Notes under the pieces: model-generated
Told to the model about the DNA's origin: nothing
The model's database searches: none
Seen by the model: only the letters and a program-made list of their open reading frames with translations
Shown: piece after piece, positions 51,280 to 59,120 of the stretch
Layout: each line of letters opens with the position of its first letter
Numbering within the stretch: position 1 is the stretch's first letter
Assembly: GCA_963728995.1 (NCBI GenBank)
Contig: CAVSMD010000002.1
Span: 1,062,817 to 1,126,816 of the forward strand
Reading direction: 5' to 3'
DNA from: FEN-1219 sp963728995
GTDB taxonomy: Bacteria > Pseudomonadota > Gammaproteobacteria > Steroidobacterales > Rariloculaceae
Length of the DNA stretch: 64,000 nt
Made by a program: the position numbers and the translations under genes

Positions 51280-51904
51280 TCACATAACGCTGTCCTCGAG
51301 CAGGCGGCGAACGCGCGCCTCCTCGGCCGTCGTGTTCACGCTCGTCAGTGCCTCGTCGTTGTCGAGATCGAGCAATCTCGCGGGCCCGGCCTCGAGCAAG
51401 CGCCGCAGCGAGGCCCCCGCGCTCCCGGCATGCTGTTCCAGCCGGGCCCTCGTGGCCGGCTCCCAGATCGCGCAGAGCGGCTCCGGCGTCCCGTCCGCGT
51501 GCCGGTAGGCCGTGGCGAGCGCCGCCGGATCGCGCCGGGCGACGAGATTCGCGATCAGCGCCGGCTCGAGCAGCGGCATATCCGCGGCCACGACCAGCCA
51601 GGCGATGCGCGGCGAGCGTCGCAAGCGCCGCCAGCACGCCCGCGGCGGGACCCGCGCTGCCGCCTTCATCGATCACGAGCGGTAATCCACGGTAGGCCGG
51701 CAGCTCGGCCTGCGCCCGCCGGATCGAGGCAAACGTCAGGGCACAAAGCGGCTCGAGCAGCGCCAAGGCCCAGCGCACCTGGGGCACGCCGTGGTACTCG
51801 AGGGAGCCCTTGTCGCGCCCCAGGCGGGCGCTGCGCCCGCCCGCCAGGACGAGACCGTGCAGCGCCGGCAGCCCGACCTCGGAATGTGGATCGCTTCCGG
51901 CCAT
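51280..51904 (-). CDS. mobA: Molybdenum cofactor guanylyltransferase MobA-like (one frameshift)
   Basis: Attaches GMP to molybdopterin. Nucleotide-binding signature LVLAGGRSARLGRDKGSLEY near residue 18, VIDEGGSAGPAAGVLAAL, and after one inserted base (CTC(G)CCG near 51610) AWLVVAADMPLLEPAL, the metal-binding region. C-terminal EPLCAIWEPATRARLEQ and LDLDNDEALTSVNT. Corrected length 207 residues. Ends 31 bp before the TonB-like gene and is divergent from the HDOD gene. It is the last frame break I recognise in the core part of the window. Confidence 0.87.
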
Positions 51905-51973
51905 TCGCCATCAAGGTATCCGAACTCCGGTCGATACCGTAAGACACTGGGCGTTGTTCCGGAGAGGTTCGTT

Positions 51974-52798
51974 ATGTCAGGTACGGCCCATGCCGTTGGC
52001 TTCAGCTTCGTCGAACGGCTTGCCCAGGATCTGCGCGACGAGCGGCTCGAGCTGCCGGCCTTCCCCGAAGCCGTACTGCGGATTCAACGCGCGCTGCAGT
52101 CGCCCGATACCAGCACCGAGGACATCGTCCGGATCTTGAGCTCCGAGCCGGCGCTGGCCGCGCGGCTGCTGCGGATCGCGAACTCCGCGGAGTTCCGTCG
52201 TGCCGACCAGAACGTCACCGACCTCAAGAAGGCCGTGAGCCGTATGGGCTTCAACATGGTGCGCAGCGTGGCCGTGGCGTTTGCGATGCGTCAGCTGCGA
52301 AGCAAGGACACATACTCCCCAGCCGCGAAGGCCGAGCTCGAGCGGGCCTGGGCCGACAGCCTCGACACCTCGGCGCTGTGCTTCGTGATCGCCAAGCGCT
52401 TCACCAAGTTGAGCCCGGATCAAGCGCTGCTCACGGGCCTGCTGCACGTGCTCGGCCGTCTCTACATCATCATGCGCTCCAAGGACGTGGAGGAGCTCAG
52501 CGACGTGCAGATGCGCGAGGTCATCGACGGCTGGCATGCGACGATCGGCAAAGCCATCCTCGAGACCTGGGGCTTGCCGGAATCACTGCAAAGCGCGGTC
52601 GAGCATCAGGACGACTACGAGACGGACTTCGAGGGCGCGGTGTCGCTGGCCGACGTGCTCGTGGCCGCGAAGCTCGTGCGCCTTGGCGAGCAGGACCTGG
52701 CCAAGTATCCGGCGCTGCGCCGCGTGGAGATCGCGCCCGGCGACATGGACCAGCACGCGGACGAGCTACAGAGCGTGCGGAGCTCGTTGAGCGAGTAG
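51974..52798 (+). CDS. HDOD domain signalling protein
   Basis: Start MSGTAHAVGFSFVERLAQDL at 51974 with GGAGAGG upstream. An HDOD domain covers most of the 274 residues: LPAFPEAVLRIQRALQSPDT, ALAARLLRIANSAEF, LKKAVSRMGFNMVRSVAVAF, GLLHVLGRLYIIM and WHATIGKAILETWGLPESL. The HD catalytic pair is replaced as usual in HDOD proteins, so it is probably a non-catalytic regulator or scaffold. No attached output domain. Target unknown. Intact. Confidence 0.85.
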   Translation: MSGTAHAVGFSFVERLAQDLRDERLELPAFPEAVLRIQRALQSPDTSTEDIVRILSSEPALAARLLRIANSAEFRRADQNVTDLKKAVSRMGFNMVRSVAVAFAMRQLRSKDTYSPAAKAELERAWADSLDTSALCFVIAKRFTKLSPDQALLTGLLHVLGRLYIIMRSKDVEELSDVQMREVIDGWHATIGKAILETWGLPESLQSAVEHQDDYETDFEGAVSLADVLVAAKLVRLGEQDLAKYPALRRVEIAPGDMDQHADELQSVRSSLSE

Positions 52799-52894
52799 CG
52801 TCTCGGTCCTGATGTCGCCCGCCGGCGACGAGTGTCGGCTCGTGCGCCCCTGGGGCAGAATACCGTTCGATTCTTTCACCGAGCCGGCGGTGTT

Positions 52895-54223
52895 ATGGAA
52901 CGCCCGACGATGATGCGTTGCGTCTCTGTTCTCGCGTGGGTCGGCGCAACCACCGCACTGCAGGCGGCCGTCGTGGAAGTCACGCCGACTAGCGATCTGC
53001 GCGCCGCCATCGCGGCGTTGAACCCAGGCGACCAGCTCGTGCTGCGCGGCGGGACGTACAGTTTCGACTCGCGTTTCGCCTTCACCGTCGTCGGCACACC
53101 CTCGCAACCGATCACGATCGGCGGGAAAACCGGCGAAAATGCCGTCATCTTGATGACGACCGATGCTAACAACGTCATTGAAGTAATCGGCTCGAGCTAC
53201 CTCGTGCTTCGCAACTTGCACGTGACGGGCGGCTCGCACGGCATTCGCCTCATGAGCTCGAACTTCGTAACGCTGGAGGACAATGAGATCTACGAGACCG
53301 GCGACGTGGGGCTCTCCGCCAATTCCGGCGGCACGTACATAGGGCTCGTGATCCGCCACAATCATATACACCATACCAATGGCACCGGCGAGGGTATGTA
53401 CCTCGGCTGCAACAACGACGAGTGCCGCGTCGCGAACAGCGTCGTCGAGCTCAACCACGTGCACGACACGAATCGTTCGACGGTGGAACAGGGCGACGGC
53501 ATCGAGCTCAAGGAAGGCAGCTACGGGAACGTAATCCGCCATAACGTGATTCACGACACCAATTACCCGGGCATCATCACGTACAGCACCGTCGGTAACG
53601 GTCCTGCCAACGTCATCGAGGGCAATCTGATTTGGCACACGAACGACTATGCAATCCAGTCGGCGGCCGATTCGATCATCCGCAACAACATCGTGCTCGG
53701 CTCGTCGATCGCGGTGCGGCCGCACCAGGCCGGCAGCCCGTCGCACCAAGTTATCGTCCACAACACCGTGATCGGCGCCGCGATCGAAGTACGCGGCGTG
53801 AGCGGCCCGGTGGTGGTGGCGAACAATGCCGTCTACAACAACGCCGGCGCGGCGATCCAGCTGATCAGCGGCGACCTCAGCCTAGTGACGGTGGCTGGCA
53901 ACGCGGGTGCCGGTGGTCTCTCCGGCGGTGGCTCGGGCTACAAGAACGGTAACGGCATCGGCACGGACTTCGTGTCCGGCCATTACAACGGCGCACCGCC
54001 GATCGATCTATTTCCGACGGCCGGCAGCGCGCTACGCGGGGCCGGCTCGTCGACGTACGTCACGATGACCGACTTCAACGGCACGTCCCGCAGCGGCGCT
54101 GCGGATGCCGGCGCGTACACCTACCAGCCGGGCGGCAATCCCGGATGGGCTCTTGCCGCCGGCTTCAAGGTCGCGACGGGCATCGTCGCGCCCTACCCGC
54201 CCACGAACCTCACGGCGCACTGA
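52895..54223 (+). CDS. Secreted right-handed beta-helix protein
   Basis: 442 residues from ATG 52895, intact. The signal peptide MMRCVSVLAWVGATTALQA (from Met 6) is followed by VEVTPTSDLRAAIAALNPGD and GDQLVLRGGTY, the opening of polysaccharide-lyase-6-like and NosD-like helices. Repeats rich in N-x-I-H and V-x-x-N-x-(I/V) turns (IRHNHIHHTNGTGEGMYLG, ELNHVHDTN, IRHNVIHDTN, IEGNLIWHTN) run to about residue 330. No PEP-CTERM tail. A role on polysaccharide is plausible, but the catalytic residues of a lyase cannot be assigned here. Confidence 0.82.
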   Translation: MERPTMMRCVSVLAWVGATTALQAAVVEVTPTSDLRAAIAALNPGDQLVLRGGTYSFDSRFAFTVVGTPSQPITIGGKTGENAVILMTTDANNVIEVIGSSYLVLRNLHVTGGSHGIRLMSSNFVTLEDNEIYETGDVGLSANSGGTYIGLVIRHNHIHHTNGTGEGMYLGCNNDECRVANSVVELNHVHDTNRSTVEQGDGIELKEGSYGNVIRHNVIHDTNYPGIITYSTVGNGPANVIEGNLIWHTNDYAIQSAADSIIRNNIVLGSSIAVRPHQAGSPSHQVIVHNTVIGAAIEVRGVSGPVVVANNAVYNNAGAAIQLISGDLSLVTVAGNAGAGGLSGGGSGYKNGNGIGTDFVSGHYNGAPPIDLFPTAGSALRGAGSSTYVTMTDFNGTSRSGAADAGAYTYQPGGNPGWALAAGFKVATGIVAPYPPTNLTAH

Positions 54224-54237
54224 ACGCTCGACCGAAG

Positions 54238-55653
54238 CTACGCCTGCGGCGCCCCGATCGTCGCCAACGCCTTGTCGATGCGGGCCAGGGCCCGCTCACG
54301 GCCGAGCAGAACCAGGGTCGTGCCGATGCCCGGCGAGGCCGTGTCGCCGGTGAGAGCGACTCGTAGGGGCTGCGCCACCTTGCCGAGCCCGACGCCTGCA
54401 GTGGCAGCGACGTGCTCGACGACGGCCTGCGTGCTTGTCTCTTTCCAATCGGCGAGCGCGGCGAGTCCGTCCCGAACCTGGCGCAGCACTTCTACTGCAG
54501 GTCGCTGCAAGTGTTTCTGCGCCGCCTTCGCCTCGTAGCTGAAATCGTCGGCGACGTAGACGTGCACGCGCTCCGCCATTTCGCGCAGCGTCTTGGCGCG
54601 CTCGCGGAAGGCGTCGACGAGCGGCTCGAGTGCTTGTAGAGGGTCCAATTGCACGCCGGAAGCGGCGAGCTGACGGCGGACGCCCTCGGCAAGCCGGCTT
54701 GCCGGTGCGACTTTCATGTATTGCTGGTTCAACCAGTTCAGCTTGTCGACGTCGAAGCGCGCCATCGAGCGCTGCACGGCAGCGAGATCGAACAACGCGA
54801 TCATCTCGGCGCGGGTGAAGAGCTCTTGGTCACCGTGCGACCAGCCGAGGCGCACGAGGTAGTTCAGCAACGCCTCGGGCAAATAGCCCTGCTCGCGGTA
54901 CTCGAGCACACTGACGGCGCCATGGCGCTTCGAGAGCTTCGCGCCGTCGGGGCCCGCGATCATCGGAATGTGGGCATAGCGCGGCGCGGCGATGTTCAGC
55001 GCGCGGAATAGATTAATGTGTCGCGGCGTGTTGTTCAGGTGATCGTCACCGCGGATCACGTGCGTGATCTGCATGTCCGCATCGTCGACGACGACGCCGA
55101 AGTGGTATGTGGGCGTACCGTTCGAACGCAGGATCACGAGATCGTCGAGCTCGCGGTTCTCGAAGATTACGGGGCCGTGGACGAGATCCTCGACGATGAC
55201 TTGTCCCTCAGTCGGTTGGTGGAACCGGACCACGGGTGGCACGCCATCGCGCGGGGCCGTGCGATCGCGGCAACGGCCGTCGTAGCGCGGCTTCTCGCCG
55301 CGCGCGGTTTGCTGCGCGCGCATCTCGGCGAGCTCGTCGGAGGTGCAGTAGCAGCGGTAGGCAAGACCGCCGGCGATCATCTGCTCCGCCACCTCTCGAT
55401 AGCGGTCGAACCTGCGGCTTTGGAAGAACGGGCCCTCGTCGGCGTCGAGGCCGAGCCAGGCGAAGCCGTCGAGGATCGCCTGGACAGAGGCCTCGTTCGA
55501 GCGCTCCTGGTCCGTGTCTTCGATGCGGAGGAGGTACTGACCGCCGTGGCGGCGGGCGTAGAGCCAGGAGAAGAGTGCCGTGCGGACGCCGCCGATGTGC
55601 AGGGCGCCGGTCGGGCTCGGGGCGAAGCGGGTGCGGACGGGGGAGTGGGTCAT
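54238..55653 (-). CDS. gltX: Glutamyl-tRNA synthetase
   Basis: Charges tRNA-Glu. Start MTHSPVRTRFAPSPTGALHI at 55653; the open frame continues to 55839 without conserved text and runs over the integrase start. HIGH region PSPTGALHIGGVRTALFSWL, ATP loop AKLSKRHGAVSV (KMSKS-type), and RGDDHLNNTPRHINLFRALN. 471 residues, normal length, no frame break. Zinc-type Cys are present as CYCTSDELAEM. Adjacent to a tRNA-Glu-targeting island and to tRNA-Glu itself 5.5 kb away, an arrangement likely interrupted by the island. Confidence 0.96.
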   Translation of the reverse strand: MTHSPVRTRFAPSPTGALHIGGVRTALFSWLYARRHGGQYLLRIEDTDQERSNEASVQAILDGFAWLGLDADEGPFFQSRRFDRYREVAEQMIAGGLAYRCYCTSDELAEMRAQQTARGEKPRYDGRCRDRTAPRDGVPPVVRFHQPTEGQVIVEDLVHGPVIFENRELDDLVILRSNGTPTYHFGVVVDDADMQITHVIRGDDHLNNTPRHINLFRALNIAAPRYAHIPMIAGPDGAKLSKRHGAVSVLEYREQGYLPEALLNYLVRLGWSHGDQELFTRAEMIALFDLAAVQRSMARFDVDKLNWLNQQYMKVAPASRLAEGVRRQLAASGVQLDPLQALEPLVDAFRERAKTLREMAERVHVYVADDFSYEAKAAQKHLQRPAVEVLRQVRDGLAALADWKETSTQAVVEHVAATAGVGLGKVAQPLRVALTGDTASPGIGTTLVLLGRERALARIDKALATIGAPQA

Positions 55654-55762
55654 CGGCGCGGTGGGCTTGGAGGCGCGGGTGGACAGACGTTGCGCGATTT
55701 TCCCACAAAAAGGGTCGGTACTGCGCTTGATGCCTGCGGTCGTTTCCACCAGAAGATAGGCT

Positions 55763-56809
55763 ATGAGCGGAGGGAGAAAACGAGGGCCGGACCGGCCTGT
55801 GATCGGCCCGCCGCCGCTGACCGTCCGAGCCGCGATCATGAGCTACTTGGCCGATCGTGCCGCCGAAGGCCAGAGCACGGCGCGTGCCGCTCAGCAACTC
55901 GAAGCCCACGTACTGCCACGGTGGGGCGACTGGCCCCTCGCGGCGCTGACCGCCGTGGAACTGAAGCGCTGGCGTGACGAGCTCGCCGCCAGCGCACCGC
56001 GGCGGCGCCGACCTGCGAACTCGCCCGCCAAACAGTCCGCCCGGATCGACCCCGAAGATGCCGAACGGCGTCGCCAGCGTCGCAGCACCGTGAACCGGAT
56101 CACCACAACTCTCAAAGCCGCGCTGAATCATGCCGCCCGTCTCTACCCCGGCGAATGCTCGAGCGACGCGGCCTGGCGCACGGGGCTGCGGGCGTTCCGC
56201 CGCGTCGGCGCCGCGCGACAGCGCTGGCTCAGTCGTGAGGAAGTCGTGCGTTTGCTGCGGGCGTGCCACGGCGACTTTCGCAGGCTCGTTCAGGCGGCGC
56301 TCTACACGGGCTGTCGCTACGGTGAGCTTTGCCGCGCCATCGTCAGCGATTTCAGCCCTGCACGTAAGACCTTGAGCGTCCCGATCAGCAAGACGGGCCG
56401 CAGTCGTGACGTGTTCCTGAATGACGAAGCGGCCGAATTCTTCGCACGCCTCATCGCCCACAAGCAACCCGGCGACCGACTGCTGCTGCGTAACGACGCG
56501 GCGCGCGGAAGCGCCGAACCATGGGGGATCTCGCACCAAGCGCGGCGCATCGCGCTCGCGTGCAAGCGCGCCGGCATCCATCCCCCGATTTCGTTTCATG
56601 GCTTGCGCCACACGCATGCGAGCCTGGCCGTTGAATCGGGCATGACGCTGATCGCGCTCGCGCGCAACCTCGGCCATGCGGACACGCGAATGGTCGAGCG
56701 TCACTATGGGCACCTGTCGGATCGGTATCTGCGCGATCAGGTGCGGCGTTTTGCGCCGAAGTTTGGGGCGGGCTCGCGACCCAGACGCGCCCCTCGCGCA
56801 GGGAAGTAG
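55763..56809 (+). CDS. Tyrosine recombinase / phage-type integrase
   Basis: 348 residues, intact. A SAM-like N-terminal core-binding domain (TARAAQQLEAHVLPRWGDWP) is followed by the catalytic domain: Box I Arg in LYTGCRYGELCRAI, Lys region PISKTGRSRDVFL, Box II HGLRHTHASLAV, and GHADTRMVERHYGHL with the nucleophile Tyr in RHYGHL. It faces the tRNA-Glu 3'-end fragment at 57075, 266 bp downstream, so that tRNA is its probable target. Its start lies 109 bp from the gltX start, divergently. Confidence 0.92.
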   Translation: MSGGRKRGPDRPVIGPPPLTVRAAIMSYLADRAAEGQSTARAAQQLEAHVLPRWGDWPLAALTAVELKRWRDELAASAPRRRRPANSPAKQSARIDPEDAERRRQRRSTVNRITTTLKAALNHAARLYPGECSSDAAWRTGLRAFRRVGAARQRWLSREEVVRLLRACHGDFRRLVQAALYTGCRYGELCRAIVSDFSPARKTLSVPISKTGRSRDVFLNDEAAEFFARLIAHKQPGDRLLLRNDAARGSAEPWGISHQARRIALACKRAGIHPPISFHGLRHTHASLAVESGMTLIALARNLGHADTRMVERHYGHLSDRYLRDQVRRFAPKFGAGSRPRRAPRAGK

Positions 56810-56896
56810 CCATCCACCGGAAGGGACCCTGCGGAAGGTTCGCGGACACTCCCGTCAGGCGGGTTACTTGTCAAATTGGCTGGAGGTGGATGGGGC

Positions 56897-57107
56897 GTGG
56901 CCACCAAGCGCGTCAACGGATTTTTCGGAGTGGATGGTACAGTCGATCGACCGCGAAGCACGCCGCTTGGGCGTCACCCGCCAATCACTGATCAGGATGT
57001 GGCTAGCTCGGATCGGCTGCAACAGGCGCATTGACCGGCACTTCACTGAGGACCTGCGCCGGACCGCCGTCATGTGGCGTCCCCAAGGCGACTCGAACCC
57101 CTGTTAA
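56897..57107 (+). pseudogene. Remnant of a CopG/ribbon-helix-helix antitoxin fused into an att fragment
   Basis: GTG GCC ACC AAG CGC GTC AAC, then one base out of frame, then DFSEWMVQSIDREARRLGVT and RQSLIRMWLA, which is the core of BrnA/CopG-type antitoxins. The frame break near 56918 and the foreign C-terminus (reading PQGDSNPC straight into tRNA-Glu-derived DNA) show it is no longer a normal antitoxin. No toxin partner is visible upstream. Confidence 0.6.
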
Positions 57108-57121
57108 CGCCGTGAAAGGCG
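57075..57121 (-). other. tRNA-Glu 3'-end fragment, attachment-site remnant 1
   Basis: About 47 bp matching the 3' half of tRNA-Glu at 61143 with four or so differences, from the CCA end (TGGCGTCCCCAAGG on plus) to the anticodon loop (CGCCGTGAAA). Fragments of this kind are the footprint left by integrases that use the 3' end of a tRNA gene. It marks the left border of the 57-61 kb island. Confidence 0.8.
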
Positions 57122-57172
57122 CTTCTGTAATCGAGTGACGATCCGAAGCCCACTCGCGTTTGCCGAGGCGAT

Positions 57173-57202
57173 TTGTGCTTACCAGGTAAGCGGCGCTATA
57201 CT
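57173..57202 (+). promoter_or_regulatory. vapBC promoter with palindromic operator
   Basis: TTGTGC (57173-57178), 18-bp spacer, TATACT (57197-57202). A perfect palindrome GCTTACC-A-GGTAAGC (57177-57191) lies inside the spacer, where a VapB/VapBC complex would block polymerase. Autoregulation is established for this family; the operator assignment is inference from position. Confidence 0.65.
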
Positions 57203-57234
57203 CGCGGGCGTGCGAGCGATTCGAGGGAGATGTG

Positions 57235-57498
57235 ATGGCCGCCGCCACGTTGACGGAAAAAGGACAGGTCGTTATCCCTGCCGAAATCAGGGCCAAGTAT
57301 GGCCTTACCCCCGGCACCCAGGTTGAGTTCGTCGATGAGGCGGGCACGATTCGGCTCATCGTGCGCAGGCGGGTAACGCCTTCCGATCCGGAAAGCGGTT
57401 ACGGCTTAATCAAGGTCAGGTCCAGGGGCAAAACCCGGCGTCTGAGTGAGTTCGACGCTGCCAGTCTAGTGAAGAAGACGCGGACGGGACGGCGATGA
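57235..57498 (+). CDS. AbrB/MazE-family antitoxin (VapB-type)
   Basis: 87 residues. MAAATLTEKGQVVIPAEIRA then KYGLTPGTQVEF and IRLIVRRR is a typical SpoVT-AbrB swapped-hairpin DNA-binding domain at the N-terminus. The C-terminal part (RLSEFDAASLVKKTRTGRR) would wrap the toxin. GAGGGAGA is the ribosome binding site. The stop overlaps the PIN-domain toxin start by 4 nt (ATGA), the usual arrangement of a toxin-antitoxin pair. Confidence 0.88.
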   Translation: MAAATLTEKGQVVIPAEIRAKYGLTPGTQVEFVDEAGTIRLIVRRRVTPSDPESGYGLIKVRSRGKTRRLSEFDAASLVKKTRTGRR

Positions 57499-57914
57499 TC
57501 GCGGTCGACACCAACATCTTGGCCCGTTTCTACTGCGACGACCCCGACGATCCCGAAGCCGCCAAACAGCGTCCGCGCGCTCGCCGCGTACTGCTTGATT
57601 CTCCGGCCATCTTCGTCCCGTTGACGGTGATGTTGGAATTCGAGTGGGTGATGCGCGGTTTGTATGAAGTGGCGACGGAAACGTTCTGCGAGACCGTAGA
57701 ACACTTGCTCGGCATGCCGCGAGTGACTGTCGAACGCTGGGAAGCCGTGAAAGATGCGCTCGATCTTCATCGGAAAGGGCTTGATTTCGCGGACGCGCTT
57801 CACTGGGCGTGCAGCCGCGCGTGCAGCCGAATCGTCACCTTCGACGACAAGGGTTTCGTTCGCCGCGCCAAGCGACTGAGGCTCGTACCCGAGGTTACCG
57901 TGCCCCGGCTTTGA
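57495..57914 (+). CDS. PIN-domain toxin (VapC-type ribonuclease)
   Basis: 139 residues, intact. The acidic active-site residues are in place: Asp in MIAVDTNILARFY, Glu in VMLEFEWVMRG, Asp in LDFADALHWA, and Asp in IVTFDDKGF. VapC toxins cleave specific RNAs, often initiator tRNA or 23S rRNA; the target here is unknown. Translationally coupled to the AbrB-type antitoxin. Confidence 0.88.
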   Translation: MIAVDTNILARFYCDDPDDPEAAKQRPRARRVLLDSPAIFVPLTVMLEFEWVMRGLYEVATETFCETVEHLLGMPRVTVERWEAVKDALDLHRKGLDFADALHWACSRACSRIVTFDDKGFVRRAKRLRLVPEVTVPRL

Positions 57915-58174
57915 AAGTCCTTCCTCCGCAGGGCATCCGAAGCGCGCCGCAAAATGTGCGCCCGATCGATCGTTCTTGACTCCGTAGGTTTGTCTTCTCC
58001 GCGCACCAACAGCTTCTTGCGGACGGTTTCGATCTAACTGCTGGTTTGAAGTGGCGTCCCCAGGCGGAGAAAGTTCGAACCCGTTGTTCGACACGCTCGA
58101 AGAATGGAACAGCTACCTCGAGCGTAAGGGCCATCGATCCCCGTCGCCCAGATCGGCCCGGCCAATCTCGCAAA
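57915..58174. other. Gap with second tRNA-Glu-like fragment
   Basis: At 58051-58082 TGGCGTCCCCAGGCGG is followed by a GTTCGAACCC T-loop complement, a shorter and more decayed copy of the tRNA-Glu 3' end (attachment-site remnant 2). After it a short open stretch (FDTLEEWNSYLERKGHRS) looks like a fragment of a gene I cannot name. Confidence 0.5.
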
Positions 58175-58194
58175 ATACGCAAATTGCGTATAAT
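58175..58194 (+). promoter_or_regulatory. Promoter -10 and palindromic operator of the second toxin-antitoxin pair
   Basis: A 17-bp palindrome ATACGCAA-A-TTGCGTAT (58175-58191) overlaps a perfect -10 TATAAT (58189-58194), 30 bp before the antitoxin start. The placement fits autorepression by a Phd/YefM-type protein (inference). Confidence 0.65.
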
Positions 58195-58223
58195 GGGCAT
58201 CCTGCTAGGTTTGGAGATTAGAT

Positions 58224-58463
58224 GTGGCACGAGTCCCCGCCACTGAATTTCAGCGCGAGTTTGGCCGCCTCCGCGGTGTTGCCCATCGAGAAGCGGTGAT
58301 TGTCACCAGTCATGGTCGCGACGATGTTGTGTTGCTCTCAGCTGAGGAGTATCAGCGCCTGCGAAGCCTGGATCGCCAAGCCAAGCACGTCTCCGAGCTC
58401 ACCGACGAAGAGCTTGCCGCGCTGGATGCCGTGGAAATTCCCCCCGGAAGCTGCGCGCTATAA
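58224..58463 (+). CDS. Phd/YefM-family antitoxin
   Basis: 79 residues from GTG 58224. VPATEFQREFGRLRGVAHRE, then AVIVTSHGRDDVVLLSAEEY and QRLRSLDR is the Phd/YefM N-terminal DNA-binding fold, followed by an acidic tail (ELTDEELAALDAVEIP). The next gene starts 7 nt after its stop. The palindrome at 58175 is its likely operator. Confidence 0.82.
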   Translation: MARVPATEFQREFGRLRGVAHREAVIVTSHGRDDVVLLSAEEYQRLRSLDRQAKHVSELTDEELAALDAVEIPPGSCAL

Positions 58464-58470
58464 CCACGAA

Positions 58471-58911
58471 ATGACGTGCTGGTGGGCGGATGGCCTTCCA
58501 GTTCCCCATCCGGGCCAAGTCGTTCGTTACGCCTATCTCTGGTGGAACGAAGCGCGCACGGGTCGGGAGGACAGTACCAAGGATCGTCCTTGCAGCATCG
58601 TGCTCACGCGGATCACAACCGCTGGTCGCACTGTCGCCTACGTTCTCCCCGTCACGCACGCGCCGCCCATCACGGACGAAGACGGCGTAGAAATTCCGCT
58701 ACCCACCAAGCAACGTCTCGGGCTGGATACCGAGTGGTCTTGGATCATCACCACCGAACTCAGTACGTTCACTTGGCCCAGCCCCGACCTGAGATCGACC
58801 GCTGACGGCAAATACATTTATGGCTACTTGCCGGAAAAGCTGCTGCGTCTCGTGCTTGAGAGCGTCAAGAAGAACGCGCGACAAACGACTGAGAACCGTT
58901 CCGAGGACTGA
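58471..58911 (+). CDS. Probable PemK/MazF-like toxin partner
   Basis: 146 residues, intact. VPHPGQVVRYAYLWWNEART then DRPCSIVLTRITTAG resembles the G-x-V...RP-x-x-(I/V)V opening of PemK/MazF-fold endoribonucleases, and YVLPVTHAPP has the conserved beta-strand after it. The C-terminal half is less familiar. Identification rests on this pattern and on linkage to the Phd-type antitoxin; a different small fold is possible. Confidence 0.6.
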   Translation: MTCWWADGLPVPHPGQVVRYAYLWWNEARTGREDSTKDRPCSIVLTRITTAGRTVAYVLPVTHAPPITDEDGVEIPLPTKQRLGLDTEWSWIITTELSTFTWPSPDLRSTADGKYIYGYLPEKLLRLVLESVKKNARQTTENRSED

Positions 58912-59120
58912 CTAGAAGCGGATCTCAAAATCTTCTTGACGCCTGTCAGCACAAACTTGATGGCGAACGCCGAGTACAGCTGCCCGTTCGACTGGCCTCA
59001 CGCACGCTGCAAGTCCAGATACCGCTGGCCGTGGAGCAGCGTGACCGATCGAGTTTCTCGATAGCGGTAGTACGCGGCGTAGGGGAAGCGTCTGGCGAGC
59101 ATCCGGTGGTCGAAGCTATC

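Noticed and set aside
1256..51700. Programmed +1 frameshifting as a genome-wide system
   Set aside because: Shift sites have no common slippery sequence and no fixed codon, they occur up to 13 times in one gene, and sequencing insertion error explains them.
55654..55839. Extended start of gltX
   Set aside because: Residues before MTHSPVRTRF have no family similarity and overlap the integrase start region.
56676..57107. 143-codon frame ending in PQGDSNPC as a real gene
   Set aside because: The ending is translated tRNA-Glu 3' sequence, a common false gene call; only its middle part is antitoxin-derived.
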